Below, in pieces: positions 27,513-36,520 of a DNA stretch of 64,000 nucleotides. The first letter of the stretch is position 1, and each line of letters begins with the position of its first letter. Source of the stretch: Mycolicibacterium komossense (GTDB taxonomy: Bacteria; Actinomycetota; Actinomycetes; Mycobacteriales; Mycobacteriaceae); NCBI RefSeq assembly GCF_025822605.1, contig NZ_JACKTY010000028.1, positions 186,555-250,554 on the forward strand. Reading direction: 5' to 3'. The notes under the pieces were generated by a model. The model saw only the letters and a program-made list of their open reading frames with translations. It ran no database searches and had not been told where the DNA came from. The position numbers and the translations under genes were made by a program.

Positions 27513-28364
27513 ATGAGTACCCCGACATTCGCGCCCAACTACCTTCCAGAATCAGGCTCAGCACTTACCGGCAAGGTCGCCATCGTCACCGGTGGCGCAT
27601 CCGGTATCGGTGAAGCGGTCAGCCGCACGTTCGCCGCAAACCAGGCAAAGGTGCTCGTCGTGGACAACGACGCTGAGCGACTGAAACTTGTTGTCGACGA
27701 GATCGTTTCACACGGCTGGATCGCCGAAGCGCATGTCGCAGATGTGACCGACGAGTCATCGGTGGTCAACTTCTTTGCCTCCGCGCGAGAAACCTGGGGC
27801 TCGGTCGACCTCGTCGTCAACAGTGCCGGCCGTGATTCCCTGTCTCCACCGGTCGTCGAGGTGACACTCGAGGAATGGAACAAGACCATGGGCCCCAATC
27901 TGACGGCCGTCTTCCTGAGCTGCCGCGAGGCCTTTCGCGTCATGTCCACCCAGCCCACCGGAGGACGCATCATGAACATGGGCTCGTCCTCGACCAGGAT
28001 CGCCTCCGGGCCCGGGCACAGCCCCTACCGCGCCTCCAAACACGGCATGCTCGGCTTCAGCAAGAACATCCTGCTGGAGGGCAAGGACAAGAACATCGGG
28101 GTGACGGTGATCAACCCGTCGCACGTCGCCACTCCGATGACCGAGATTATCGACAAAGGGCTCTACGACGACGACATCCCGGCCTACACCGACGGCTGGC
28201 TCGACGAGAAGGAGATGGCAGAGGGCATCTACGCCAGCTGCATAGACGTCTCCAACGTCGCCGAGGCCACCTTGTGGGTGGCCACCCGCACCCCTGACGT
28301 GACCATACCGACCATCTCGCTCTACCCGACACACAAGGCTCACCGGTACGGGATGGAGGTCTGA
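27513..28364 (+). CDS. Short-chain dehydrogenase/reductase
   Basis: A 283-residue classical SDR with the cofactor motif TGGASGIG (26-33), a D51 at the end of the second strand that favours NAD, the NSAG motif (103-106) and catalytic Y172-x3-K176 (YRASK). The ATG at 27513 is preceded by GAGAGGAAA; the frame is open upstream only over the aldolase gene. In this operon it probably oxidises a sugar or polyol hydroxyl to a ketone. Its C-terminal part is longer than the family minimum and contains an EKEMAEGIYAS segment that I cannot assign. Confidence 0.9.
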   Translation: MSTPTFAPNYLPESGSALTGKVAIVTGGASGIGEAVSRTFAANQAKVLVVDNDAERLKLVVDEIVSHGWIAEAHVADVTDESSVVNFFASARETWGSVDLVVNSAGRDSLSPPVVEVTLEEWNKTMGPNLTAVFLSCREAFRVMSTQPTGGRIMNMGSSSTRIASGPGHSPYRASKHGMLGFSKNILLEGKDKNIGVTVINPSHVATPMTEIIDKGLYDDDIPAYTDGWLDEKEMAEGIYASCIDVSNVAEATLWVATRTPDVTIPTISLYPTHKAHRYGMEV

Positions 28365-28368
28365 CCCG

Positions 28369-29460
28369 ATGAAAGCGGCCGTTCTGGAGTCGAAAGATGT
28401 TCTGGTGTACAAGGACCTACCCGATCCCCTGCCGTTCGGGGAGCGGCCCGTCCTGGTGCGGGTCGGCAGCGTCGGAGTGTGTGGTTCCGATGTTCTGCGG
28501 TTCGCCCACGACACCGCTTACCACTACCCGCTGGTCCTTGGACACGAATTCTCCGCGGTGATAGAAAAGGCGCCCGAGGACAGCACGTTCGCACCGGGTG
28601 ACCGAGTGGCCGTCTTCCCGCTGTTACCGCGGTCCGACGACCCACTGACCCGCGTCGGTGAGTGGGCGCTCAGCGATGCCTACGACTATTTCGGCTCGCG
28701 CCGTGACGGCGGGATGTGCGAAATGCTGTGGGTCCCCGAGGCGAACCTGGTGCCGGTACCGTCCAGCATGCCGCTGGCCCATGCCGCTACGGTCGAACCC
28801 GCCGCTGTCGCACTGCACGCAGTGCAGAAGCTGCGGGTCCCCGCGGCGGGCACGGTGATGGTGGTCGGCGCCGGACCCATCGGGGCACTGGCTGCCCAGT
28901 GGCTCCGAATCCTGGGCTGGACCAGGGTGCTCGTCGCCGACGTCGACCGCCGCAAGCTGGAGTTGATGGAGCAGTTGGGGTTCGAGGTGCTCGACGCCTC
29001 GACACAGGATGCTGTCTCCGCGGCCGGAGAACGTACCGGTGGCCGCGGGCTCGACGCCGTCGTCGAAGCGAGCGGATTCCCCTCGGCCTTCCTTCAGTGC
29101 CTGGAAGCAGCCGCACCGCAGGGGCAGATCCTTCTCCTTGGCGACCTCAAGGGTGACGTCACCATCCCGCAGTCCCTGATCTCCTCGTTCATCCGTCGCG
29201 AGCTGGTGATCATCGGGACATGGAACTCGCGGATCATGCCATCCGGGCGCAGCGAATGGGACATGGTGGTGGAACACATCGCCAGGGGTTCACTGGCAGT
29301 CGCACCACTGATCAGCCACGTGCGCGGTCTCGAGGAGGCTCCCGAACTCATGGCCGACATTGCCGGCAAACGCATCTGGTCGAACAAGGTCGTCTTCGCC
29401 GTCTCACCGGAGGCCCGCGCCGAGGCGCGAGCGCATGCGGCCGGCGGAGGGCGGCCATGA
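28369..29460 (+). CDS. Zinc-type MDR dehydrogenase, galactitol-1-phosphate 5-dehydrogenase-like, without structural-zinc cysteines
   Basis: A 363-residue medium-chain dehydrogenase. Catalytic zinc ligands are visible as C38 (VGVCGSD) and H59-E60 (LGHEFS), with nucleotide motif VVGAGPIGALAA. The segment YDYFGSRRDGG and overall pattern resemble GatD. The loop that normally carries four structural-zinc cysteines (about residues 87-105, between PLLP and YDYFGSRR) has none. Loss of this zinc is known in some family members and may change oligomeric state. It starts four bases after the SDR and overlaps the next dehydrogenase as ATGA. Confidence 0.88.
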   Translation: MKAAVLESKDVLVYKDLPDPLPFGERPVLVRVGSVGVCGSDVLRFAHDTAYHYPLVLGHEFSAVIEKAPEDSTFAPGDRVAVFPLLPRSDDPLTRVGEWALSDAYDYFGSRRDGGMCEMLWVPEANLVPVPSSMPLAHAATVEPAAVALHAVQKLRVPAAGTVMVVGAGPIGALAAQWLRILGWTRVLVADVDRRKLELMEQLGFEVLDASTQDAVSAAGERTGGRGLDAVVEASGFPSAFLQCLEAAAPQGQILLLGDLKGDVTIPQSLISSFIRRELVIIGTWNSRIMPSGRSEWDMVVEHIARGSLAVAPLISHVRGLEEAPELMADIAGKRIWSNKVVFAVSPEARAEARAHAAGGGRP

Positions 29461-30551
29461 AAGCCGCCGTATTCCATGGTCCGGGAGTAGTCAAGGTCGA
29501 GGACATCCCGGTTCCCGACATCGGGGTCGACGAGCTACTGGTCGCCGTGCGTGCCGCGTCGATCTGCGGCACCGATCTGCGCATCGCCGAACACGGCCAT
29601 TTCAAGTTACCGGACGGCCGTCACCGGGTGCTCGGACACGAAACCGCCGGCGTGGTGGTCGAAGTCGGCCCGCAGGCCCGTGGCTTCGCCCCCGGAGATC
29701 GGGTGTCGATCACCCCCAACATCGGATGCGGACACTGCCGGTTCTGCCGCAGGGGCCTGAACAACATGTGTCCCGACTACGAAGCGTTCGGTATCACCAT
29801 CGACGGCGGGTTCGAGGAGTACCTGCGGGTACCGGGCCACGCGCTGCAGCGCGGCAACGTCTTTCGGTTGCCTGACAACGTCTCCTTCGCCACCGCCGCG
29901 CTCCTCGAGCCGTTCTCGTGCTGCCTTCGGGGCCAGCATGTCCTCGATGTCGGGCGCGACGACATCGTGGTCATCGTCGGCGCGGGACCGATCGGCATTT
30001 TCCACACGCTGCTGGCGAAACTCTCCGGGGCGGCGAAGGTGATCGTCGCCAACCGCTCACCTCAGCGCCTCGATCGCGCCCGCGAAGCAGGTGCTGACGT
30101 GACAGTGCTGACCTCCCGCGAGAATCTCGAAGAGGTGGTGATGGAACAGAGCGCGGGACGTGGCGCCGATGTCGTGCTCACCTGTGTCTCCGACCCCGCC
30201 GTGCAGACCCAGGCAGTCACATTGTTGGCCACGCACGGGCGCCTGAACTTCTTCTCCGGTCTCGGGCGCGGCGCTGGGGCCCAGATCGACACCAACCGGG
30301 TGCACTACCGAGGGCTGGTGCTGACCGGCACCACCGGGAGCAGCAACTCCGACTACGAACGCTCGTTGGCGCTCGTCACCGAAGGCCGGGTGGATCTGAG
30401 TCGTTTCATCAGCCGCACTTTCGATATCGAGCAGATCGGCGAGGCGATGGAGCACGCGTCCTCTGGAGCAGGCATGAAAGCCATGGTGACCTTTCCGGAA
30501 GAACCTGCTCGACTCGGTGAACGACACAGAAAGGGCGGGGTCGATGAGTGA
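29457..30551 (+). CDS. Zinc-type MDR polyol/alcohol dehydrogenase
   Basis: A 364-residue sorbitol-dehydrogenase-like enzyme. It keeps the catalytic zinc site C37 (SICGTD) and H61-E62 (LGHE), and the full structural-zinc set C91, C94, C97 and C105 ([16 protein letters not shown]), unlike its upstream neighbour. Nucleotide binding is through [12 protein letters not shown]. The start ATG overlaps the previous stop. Having two MDRs and one SDR in one operon points to several oxidation or reduction steps, or to use of several related polyols. Confidence 0.9.
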   Translation: MKAAVFHGPGVVKVEDIPVPDIGVDELLVAVRAASICGTDLRIAEHGHFKLPDGRHRVLGHETAGVVVEVGPQARGFAPGDRVSITPNIGCGHCRFCRRGLNNMCPDYEAFGITIDGGFEEYLRVPGHALQRGNVFRLPDNVSFATAALLEPFSCCLRGQHVLDVGRDDIVVIVGAGPIGIFHTLLAKLSGAAKVIVANRSPQRLDRAREAGADVTVLTSRENLEEVVMEQSAGRGADVVLTCVSDPAVQTQAVTLLATHGRLNFFSGLGRGAGAQIDTNRVHYRGLVLTGTTGSSNSDYERSLALVTEGRVDLSRFISRTFDIEQIGEAMEHASSGAGMKAMVTFPEEPARLGERHRKGGVDE

Positions 30552-32043
30552 CAGCGTTGTCATGGCCCTCGACGCGGGGACCACGAGTATTCGCGCCATC
30601 CTGTTCAACCACGACGGAGACGTCGTGGTCGAGGCAGCCCAGGAGTTCCCCCAGATCTACCCCCGACCAGGATGGGTCGAGCACAACCCGCTCGATATCT
30701 GGAACACCCAGGTGACCGTGGCCAAGGAGGCGCTCGCCCGAGCAGGGATCACCGCACGTGATGTCGCCGCCATCGGCGTCACCAATCAGCGCGAGACCAC
30801 CATCGTCTGGGACCGCGTCACCGGTGCACCGGTGACGAACGCCATTGTGTGGCAGGACCGCAGGACGGCAGCATTCTGTGACCGGCTGAAAGCCAACGGT
30901 CTCGAGGAGCACGTGCGCGCGACCACGGGACTGCTGATCGACGCCTACTTCTCCGGCACCAAGCTGGCCTGGATCCTCGACAACATCCCGGGTGTCCGCG
31001 GGCGTGCCGAACGGGGCGAACTCGCCTTCGGCACCGTCGACAGCTGGCTGATCTGGAATCTCACCGGCGGCACAGTTCATGTCACCGACTACACGAACGC
31101 GTCACGCACAATGCTTTTCGACATCCATCGGCTCGCGTGGGATGACCGGATGCTCAAGGAGCTCAACATCCCGCCAGACATGCTGCCCGAGGTCCGCCAG
31201 AGCAGTGAGGTCTACGGCCACACCTGTCGAGATATCTTCATCGAAGCCGAGATCCCCATCGCCTCCGCAATCGGCGACCAGCATGCCGCGCTGTTCGGGC
31301 AGGCCTGTTTCGAACCCGGCATGGTCAAGACGACCTACGGGACGGGCGCCAGCTTGGTGATGAACACCGGTGACGTGCCGGTACGTTCCACCGCCGGGCT
31401 ACTGACCATTCCCGCCTGGGGTCTCGACGGAACAGTCGAATATGCCTTGGAAGGACTGATTTTCGTGTCGGGGGCGACCGTGCAATGGCTGCGCGACGAG
31501 CTCAAGATCGTCTACGACGCCGCCGACACCGAATTCGCCGCCAGGCGCGTGCCCGATTCCAATGGCGTGTACTTCGTGCCGGCGTTCGTCGGCCTGGCGG
31601 CACCGCACTGGGACCCGTATGCACGTGGCGCCATCGTCGGTCTGACGTTGGGCGCCAACCGAAATCACATCATCCGTGCAGCGCTCGAAGCCATCTGCTA
31701 CCAGATCTGCGATGTCATCACCTTGATGGAGAACGACTCCGGTATCGAAGCCAGGGAGATCCGCGCCGACGGCGGCGCGGCCCGCAACAGTTTCCTCATG
31801 CAACTCCAAGCGGACCTGCTCGACATCGGCGTCGTGCGGCCCACCGTGGTGGAGACGACCGCACGCGGCGCCGCCTATCTGGCCGGGCTGGCCACCGGCT
31901 ACTGGAAAGACCGAGCCGAGCTCACCACCACCTACCATGTCGACCGCACCTTCGTCCCGCAGATGCCGACGGCCACCCGCTCTACCATGTACGCCGGCTG
32001 GCAGAAGGCCGTGAGCCGGGCGCGGAGCTGGGAAGACCACTAG
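30544..32043 (+). CDS. FGGY carbohydrate kinase, glycerol-kinase-like
   Basis: A 499-residue ATP-dependent kinase. It is close to glycerol kinase: residues that hold glycerol in E. coli GlpK occur at the same numbers (R83, E84, W103, Y135, D245, Q246), and [12 protein letters not shown] and [13 protein letters not shown] are GlpK signatures. The ATG at 30544 gives the GlpK N-terminus ([11 protein letters not shown]) and overlaps the dehydrogenase by eight bases; an in-frame start at 30517 would add nine residues. In this context it may phosphorylate a terminal triol of a longer polyol or glycerol released by the pathway. Confidence 0.9.
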   Translation: MSDSVVMALDAGTTSIRAILFNHDGDVVVEAAQEFPQIYPRPGWVEHNPLDIWNTQVTVAKEALARAGITARDVAAIGVTNQRETTIVWDRVTGAPVTNAIVWQDRRTAAFCDRLKANGLEEHVRATTGLLIDAYFSGTKLAWILDNIPGVRGRAERGELAFGTVDSWLIWNLTGGTVHVTDYTNASRTMLFDIHRLAWDDRMLKELNIPPDMLPEVRQSSEVYGHTCRDIFIEAEIPIASAIGDQHAALFGQACFEPGMVKTTYGTGASLVMNTGDVPVRSTAGLLTIPAWGLDGTVEYALEGLIFVSGATVQWLRDELKIVYDAADTEFAARRVPDSNGVYFVPAFVGLAAPHWDPYARGAIVGLTLGANRNHIIRAALEAICYQICDVITLMENDSGIEAREIRADGGAARNSFLMQLQADLLDIGVVRPTVVETTARGAAYLAGLATGYWKDRAELTTTYHVDRTFVPQMPTATRSTMYAGWQKAVSRARSWEDH

Positions 32044-32092
32044 TTCGCCTGTCAGCTTTCGTCATTCGTCGTCACAACACTGGAGTAGCCAC

Positions 32093-33052
32093 ATGTCCCT
32101 ACCCCCTCCTGCCCAAAAACCGACGATGTACTTCGTCGGTGTCACCACCGGCGCATCGTCGATTATGAAAGTCTTCCCCGCCTGGGCCCGACATCTGGGT
32201 ATCGACGCCCACATCACCGGAATCGATCTGCCACTGGACGCCGAACCCGAGGCCTACCGAAAGGTGGTGTCGTTCATCAAGAACGACCCGCTGTCGCTAG
32301 GTGCTCTGGTCACCACTCACAAGCTCAACCTCTACCAGGCTGCCCGCGACCTGTTCGATGAGGCGGGCGATGCCACTGCGCTGCTCGGCGAGGTGAGCAG
32401 CATCTCCAAGCGAGGCACCACACTGCGTGCCCAGGCGATGGATCCCCTCACCAGCGGCCTTTCCCTGGAAGCCATCGTCGCCGAAAACTACTGGCGCGAC
32501 GGTGCCGAACTTCTACTGCTCGGCGCAGGCGGATCGGCATTGGCGCTGACGCTGTACCTGCACCGGCGTCAGCAGCGCGGTGACGACACGCCTTCGCGGA
32601 TCGTGGTGACCAACCGCCGCCCGGGGCGCCTGGAAGAGATGCGTGCCATCCACGACCGGCTGGCCACCGAGCTCAAGTTCGACTATGTGCACGCCGCCTC
32701 AGCTACCGACAACGATCGCCAACTCGCCGATCTGGCCCCCGGCTCGATCGTCGTGAACGCCACCGGCCTGGGTAAGGACCGCCCTGGCTCGCCGCTCGGC
32801 GCTGCCGCTGTCTTCCCACAGCAGAGCATCGCGTGGGATTTCAATTATCGCGGCGATCTGCTGTTCCTGGATCAGGCGCGCGCCCAAAGCGACACGCGTG
32901 GAGTACGGGCCGAGGACGGCTGGGTTTACTTCTTGCACGGCTGGACCCGGGTCATCAGCGACGTCTTTGACGTCGAAATACCCATGGCTGGACCGGAATT
33001 CGATGCATTTGCCGATATTGCACGCACCACCACCACCACAGAGAAGGGTTGA
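32093..33052 (+). CDS. Shikimate-dehydrogenase-like NAD(P) oxidoreductase
   Basis: A 319-residue protein with the two-domain shikimate dehydrogenase fold: an N-terminal substrate domain (VGVTTGASSIMKVFPAW, then GALVTTHKLNLY with catalytic-type K77 and D117 in AMDPLTSG) and a C-terminal Rossmann domain (LLLGAGGSALAL, residues 141-152; VVTNRRPGRLEEM). The usual AroE substrate motifs (SxS near the start, NTDxxG) are altered, so shikimate itself is unlikely to be the substrate. It sits in a sugar operon with no aromatic genes. It probably oxidises another cyclic or sugar-acid substrate. Confidence 0.82.
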   Translation: MSLPPPAQKPTMYFVGVTTGASSIMKVFPAWARHLGIDAHITGIDLPLDAEPEAYRKVVSFIKNDPLSLGALVTTHKLNLYQAARDLFDEAGDATALLGEVSSISKRGTTLRAQAMDPLTSGLSLEAIVAENYWRDGAELLLLGAGGSALALTLYLHRRQQRGDDTPSRIVVTNRRPGRLEEMRAIHDRLATELKFDYVHAASATDNDRQLADLAPGSIVVNATGLGKDRPGSPLGAAAVFPQQSIAWDFNYRGDLLFLDQARAQSDTRGVRAEDGWVYFLHGWTRVISDVFDVEIPMAGPEFDAFADIARTTTTTEKG

Positions 33053-33053
33053 C

Positions 33054-33653
33054 ATGACCACCACCACATCCGCCGCCGCCACGACAGTTGCTGCCACGGT
33101 GACTCCGTTCGATCTGAGCACCGGGCTGTCCGCGGCACGTGAACCGCTGCGCAGGACACTGTCGGCGATGACGAGCATGTACGCCGACGCCCAGGCCGCG
33201 CAGGACTGGATCGAACGCGAAGACGTCCTGGTCTACGAGTTCTACGATATGGGCGTCCCGCAGACCTCGGGTGACGTCGCCTACGGTACGAGCATCGTCT
33301 ATCCCGGCAAGGTCGGCGACGAGTACTTCATGACCAAGGGGCACTTCCATACGGTGCTCGACACCGGTGAGATCTACTTCTGCCTTTCCGGTGAGGGCTA
33401 CATGCTGATGGAGAACCCGGAAGGCGACGTCCAGTGGGCACAGTTCGTGCCGGGCCAAGCCGTCTACGTGCCGCGGCGCTACGCGCACCGCAGTATCAAC
33501 ACGAGCAGCTCCGAACCACTGATCACCTTCTTCGGCTTCCCCGGCCATGCGGGCCACGACTACGGAACCATCGAGCAGAAGGGTTTTCGCAAGCTCTGCA
33601 TCGACGTGGAGGGCCGGCCGACGTTCGTGGACAACCCGAAATGGGCGGGCTGA
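33054..33653 (+). CDS. Cupin-type glucose-6-phosphate isomerase family protein
   Basis: A 199-residue cupin of the archaeal phosphoglucose isomerase family (PF06560). The metal motif KGHFH-x6-GEIYF and a downstream YAHRSIN histidine match the H-H-E-H set of these enzymes, and the FFGFPGHAGHDYG loop is also family-typical. It should interconvert an aldose and ketose phosphate. The ATG at 33054 starts immediately after the previous stop (TGACATG). This type is unusual in mycobacteria, whose housekeeping Pgi is unrelated, so it is likely specific for the operon's own phosphosugar. Confidence 0.87.
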   Translation: MTTTTSAAATTVAATVTPFDLSTGLSAAREPLRRTLSAMTSMYADAQAAQDWIEREDVLVYEFYDMGVPQTSGDVAYGTSIVYPGKVGDEYFMTKGHFHTVLDTGEIYFCLSGEGYMLMENPEGDVQWAQFVPGQAVYVPRRYAHRSINTSSSEPLITFFGFPGHAGHDYGTIEQKGFRKLCIDVEGRPTFVDNPKWAG

Positions 33654-34624
33654 CCCCCGGCGCGACGGCACCGACGCTCCCTCCCGGGAGAGTGGCGGTG
33701 ACGCCGCGCTCACTGTCAACGGGTCGGCATCCGGCGTTGGAACGACTCCAACAGCACGGCTTCGAGTTGGTGTTTCCCGCCCCTGCTCGTACACCGACCA
33801 CCCAAGAGCTGCTCACCGAACTGCCGACGTGCGTGGCGTATCTGGCAGGCGTGGAACCGATTTCGGGCGAAGTGCTACGGAGCGCTCCGCAGTTGCGGGT
33901 GATCGCACGAAACGGAGTCGGCGTCAACAACATCGATCTGGTTGCTGCACGGGAGCTCGGAGTCGAGGTGCTGCCGGCCGTCGGCGCCAACTCGCAGGGG
34001 GTGGCCGAACTGGCGCTGGCCCTCGCCTTCGCCGGGGTGCGACGTATCCCGTGGTCGGACGCGCGACTCAAAGCCGGCGACTGGTCACGCTCAGCCGGTG
34101 TGGAGCTGTCCGGGCGCACGATGGGAATCATCGGGGTGGGACAGGTCGGCCGGCGGCTGGCGACGATGGCAGCAGGTATCGGGATGAACGTCATCGGTTA
34201 TGACGCCTTTCCCGACCCGAGGTGGACTCCACCCGCGCGATTCCGGTGGTCCACCATCGACCAGGTTCTGGCCGCCGCGGATGTGCTGTCCCTGCATGCA
34301 CCACCCGGCGACAAGCCGCTACTGGACTCGGCGCGTCTTGCCCGGATGCCGAAGGCGGCACTCCTGATCAACACCGCACGCGCCGAACTCGTCGACGAGG
34401 ATGCGGTGCTGGCGGCGCTGAACGAGGACCACCTGACTGCCTATGCGGTCGATGCATTCTCGACTGAGCCACCTAATGATCTGCGCCTGGTAGGCCACGA
34501 GAAGGTGATCGCCACTCCGCACGTCGGCGGTTTCACGCAGGAGAGTGTCGGGCGGGCGAGCGAAAGCGCGGTCGATGCCATCCTGTCGGTGCTGCAGTGT
34601 GCACCCGCAGCGGCCGGCAGGTAA
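33641..34624 (+). CDS. D-isomer-specific 2-hydroxyacid dehydrogenase (phosphoglycerate-dehydrogenase-like)
   Basis: A 327-residue NAD-dependent dehydrogenase. It has the substrate-loop Arg region VIARNGVGVNNID, the NAD motif GIIGVGQVGRRLA, LLINTARAELVDEDAVLAAL, the catalytic Glu in VDAFSTEPP and the catalytic His in TPHVGG. The ATG at 33641 overlaps the cupin gene by 13 bases, and the first 15 residues are a Pro/Thr-rich lead. It is the last gene of the operon and converges on the response regulator with a 30-base gap. It would reduce a 2-keto acid or oxidise a 2-hydroxy acid of the pathway. Confidence 0.88.
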   Translation: MGGLTPGATAPTLPPGRVAVTPRSLSTGRHPALERLQQHGFELVFPAPARTPTTQELLTELPTCVAYLAGVEPISGEVLRSAPQLRVIARNGVGVNNIDLVAARELGVEVLPAVGANSQGVAELALALAFAGVRRIPWSDARLKAGDWSRSAGVELSGRTMGIIGVGQVGRRLATMAAGIGMNVIGYDAFPDPRWTPPARFRWSTIDQVLAAADVLSLHAPPGDKPLLDSARLARMPKAALLINTARAELVDEDAVLAALNEDHLTAYAVDAFSTEPPNDLRLVGHEKVIATPHVGGFTQESVGRASESAVDAILSVLQCAPAAAGR

Positions 34625-34654
34625 CAGCGCCGACGTCACGGCCAGCCGGGGCGC

Positions 34655-35335
34655 CTACGGTTCCTGGTCCAGACCGTGTTCGATGGCGTAGCGCGCCAAT
34701 TCGACGCGATTAGCCACCTGCAGCTTGCGGAATGTGGCCTGAACATGGTTTTCGACGGTGCGGTGGCTGACCGACAGCTTCGCGGCGATCTGTTTGGCGG
34801 TCAGTCCCTTGGCGACGTGACGCAACACTTCGGTCTCGCGGTCGGTCAGCGTCGGCGTCGGTCCTACCTGCGCGGCGGCCTCGGATTCCGGCCGCTGCGC
34901 GATGCGGCGATACTCCCCAAGCACCAAACCTGCCAGGCCCGGGGTGAACACCGCCCGCCCGGCCGCGGTCGCACGGACAGCGTCGGCGAGTTCGGCTCGC
35001 GATGCGCTCTTGACGAGGTATCCGGTGGCACCTGCCTTAACGGCTTCGAGCACGTCGTCGCGCTCACCAGAGGCCGACAGCACCAGCACCCGACTCGACG
35101 GCGACACCGCCAGCACTTCGGCGGTGGCCTGCGCACCGTCGCCGTCGCCGAGTCGCATGTCCATCAAGACCACATCGGGCTGGACGACCGCCGCCCGGCG
35201 GCGGGCCGAGGCGACACCGTCGGCCGTCGCCACCACCGTGAAACCGTCCTCGGCGAGATCGCGGGCCACCGCATCGCGCCAGATCGGGTGATCGTCGACC
35301 ACCATCACGTTCCACGTCTGCCCGGCTTCAGCCAC
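34655..35335 (-). CDS. NarL/LuxR-family response regulator
   Basis: A 226-residue two-component regulator. The receiver domain has D14/D15 (VVDDHP), phospho-acceptor D59 (VLMDMRLGDGDG) and the conserved K in LVKSAS. The C-terminal LuxR helix-turn-helix is LTDRETEVLRHVAKGLTAKQIAAKLSVSHRTVENHV (split here over about residues 163-198). Its start overlaps the end of the sensor-kinase gene by eight bases, so the two are an operon. Target genes are not evident from the sequence. Confidence 0.92.
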   Translation of the reverse strand: MAEAGQTWNVMVVDDHPIWRDAVARDLAEDGFTVVATADGVASARRRAAVVQPDVVLMDMRLGDGDGAQATAEVLAVSPSSRVLVLSASGERDDVLEAVKAGATGYLVKSASRAELADAVRATAAGRAVFTPGLAGLVLGEYRRIAQRPESEAAAQVGPTPTLTDRETEVLRHVAKGLTAKQIAAKLSVSHRTVENHVQATFRKLQVANRVELARYAIEHGLDQEP

Positions 35336-36497
35336 GAGCCTTCCCCTTCCTGCCTCTGGGTACGGTCAGTTCCCACTCGGTGCCGCCGTCGGGATCGGTG
35401 CTCAGCGTTGCGGTGCCGGACAGTGCCTGCAAGCGTCCGACGATCGACTTCGAGATCCCGACCCGGCCCTCGGCCTGCGCCTGTTCGAGACGTCCCGGCG
35501 CGATCCCTACGCCGTTGTCGCGGATGCTGACCGTAACCACCTCGCCGAGATCTTCGACCAGCACATACGCTGTCGCGCCGGGGCCGGCATGGGTCCGTGC
35601 GTTGTCCAGGGCGTTGACGGCGGCCGCCTCCAGTTCGGCGGCGACCGCGAAGTCCAGCAGCACCGGGGTACCGGGGACGCTGACGACCACCCGCTCACCG
35701 GCCTGCCTGCTCAGACCGGAGCGGATATCGACAAGCGCCGGATGCGCATCCCGGCCATCACCGCCATCACCGCTGTCGCTGACCAGCCGGCGCAACGCGC
35801 TTTCCTGTTCGCGGGCCAGCTCGGCCAATTCGGTTGTGGGACCACCGATTTCCCTGCCACGTTTGGAGACCAGCGCGAGCACTTGGATGACGCCGTCATG
35901 GACCTGCCGCGCCAGGCGTTCCCGCTCGGCCACCGAGGCCGTCAGCAGTGCCGCACGCTGCAATTCGGCGTGCGCGCGACGCGCGGTCTGAGCCGCCAAT
36001 CCGATCGCCAGCCCGACGGCGAGCTCGATGACGATGGTCGCGTTGCGGGCCAGATCGATAGTGACGTAACCCTTCAACGCCGCCGACGCGGCCACCACCG
36101 CCGCCCCGGCGAGCATGCCCGCCACCGGACCGCGCAGGATCGCCGCCGAGATGGTGACGTTGGTGGCCCACAATGTGGTCGGCAGCGACTGGTTGTCCGC
36201 GATCCATTGCGGGGAGGCGATGAGCGCCGTCGACAGCATCAGCGCCACGACCACGACCAGCTCGGCCACCACCCAGGTCGCCCGGCGGCCGAAACCCTGC
36301 AGATACGCGGCGGCGCATACCAGGGTCCACACCGACAGCACCCCGAACTGCAGCCAGCCCAGCGCCGGGCGGGTCAGCTCGTCATTGCTGACGATCTGGA
36401 AACCCATCGAGTAGAGGTAGCTGAGCAGGCGGAACACCTGCGCGGCGCGCCACAACGGTTGGCTGGGATCCGAGGTGGGATCGAGCCGAGCCGGCAT
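35328..36497 (-). CDS. MacS-type membrane sensor histidine kinase
   Basis: A 389-residue kinase. The N-terminal half has about five to six hydrophobic helices (residues 20-170) with little extracellular loop, then a HisKA_3-type dimerisation helix with phospho-acceptor H200 in ARQVHDGVIQVLAL and a C-terminal ATP-binding domain (DNARTHA as N box, VSIRDNGVGIAPG as G1 and GRVGISKSIVGR as G2 box). This is the NarX/MacS family that pairs with LuxR-type regulators such as its downstream neighbour. The signal is probably sensed in the membrane. Confidence 0.9.
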   Translation of the reverse strand: MPARLDPTSDPSQPLWRAAQVFRLLSYLYSMGFQIVSNDELTRPALGWLQFGVLSVWTLVCAAAYLQGFGRRATWVVAELVVVVALMLSTALIASPQWIADNQSLPTTLWATNVTISAAILRGPVAGMLAGAAVVAASAALKGYVTIDLARNATIVIELAVGLAIGLAAQTARRAHAELQRAALLTASVAERERLARQVHDGVIQVLALVSKRGREIGGPTTELAELAREQESALRRLVSDSGDGGDGRDAHPALVDIRSGLSRQAGERVVVSVPGTPVLLDFAVAAELEAAAVNALDNARTHAGPGATAYVLVEDLGEVVTVSIRDNGVGIAPGRLEQAQAEGRVGISKSIVGRLQALSGTATLSTDPDGGTEWELTVPRGRKGKARG

Positions 36498-36507
36498 CTG
36501 CTCAGCA

Positions 36508-36513
36508 TAGGGT
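36508..36513 (+). promoter_or_regulatory. -10 element of a probable leaderless esterase transcript
   Basis: TAGGGT (TANNNT) ends seven bases before the GTG at 36521. Placing the start there explains how two genes with starts only about 20 bases apart can be divergent, because the esterase then needs no untranslated leader. Confidence 0.4.
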
Positions 36514-36520
36514 GGTGGGC

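Noticed and set aside
32093..33052. Annotation as aroE (shikimate pathway)
   Set aside because: Substrate motifs differ from AroE, and the gene is embedded in a sugar operon; only the fold is shared.
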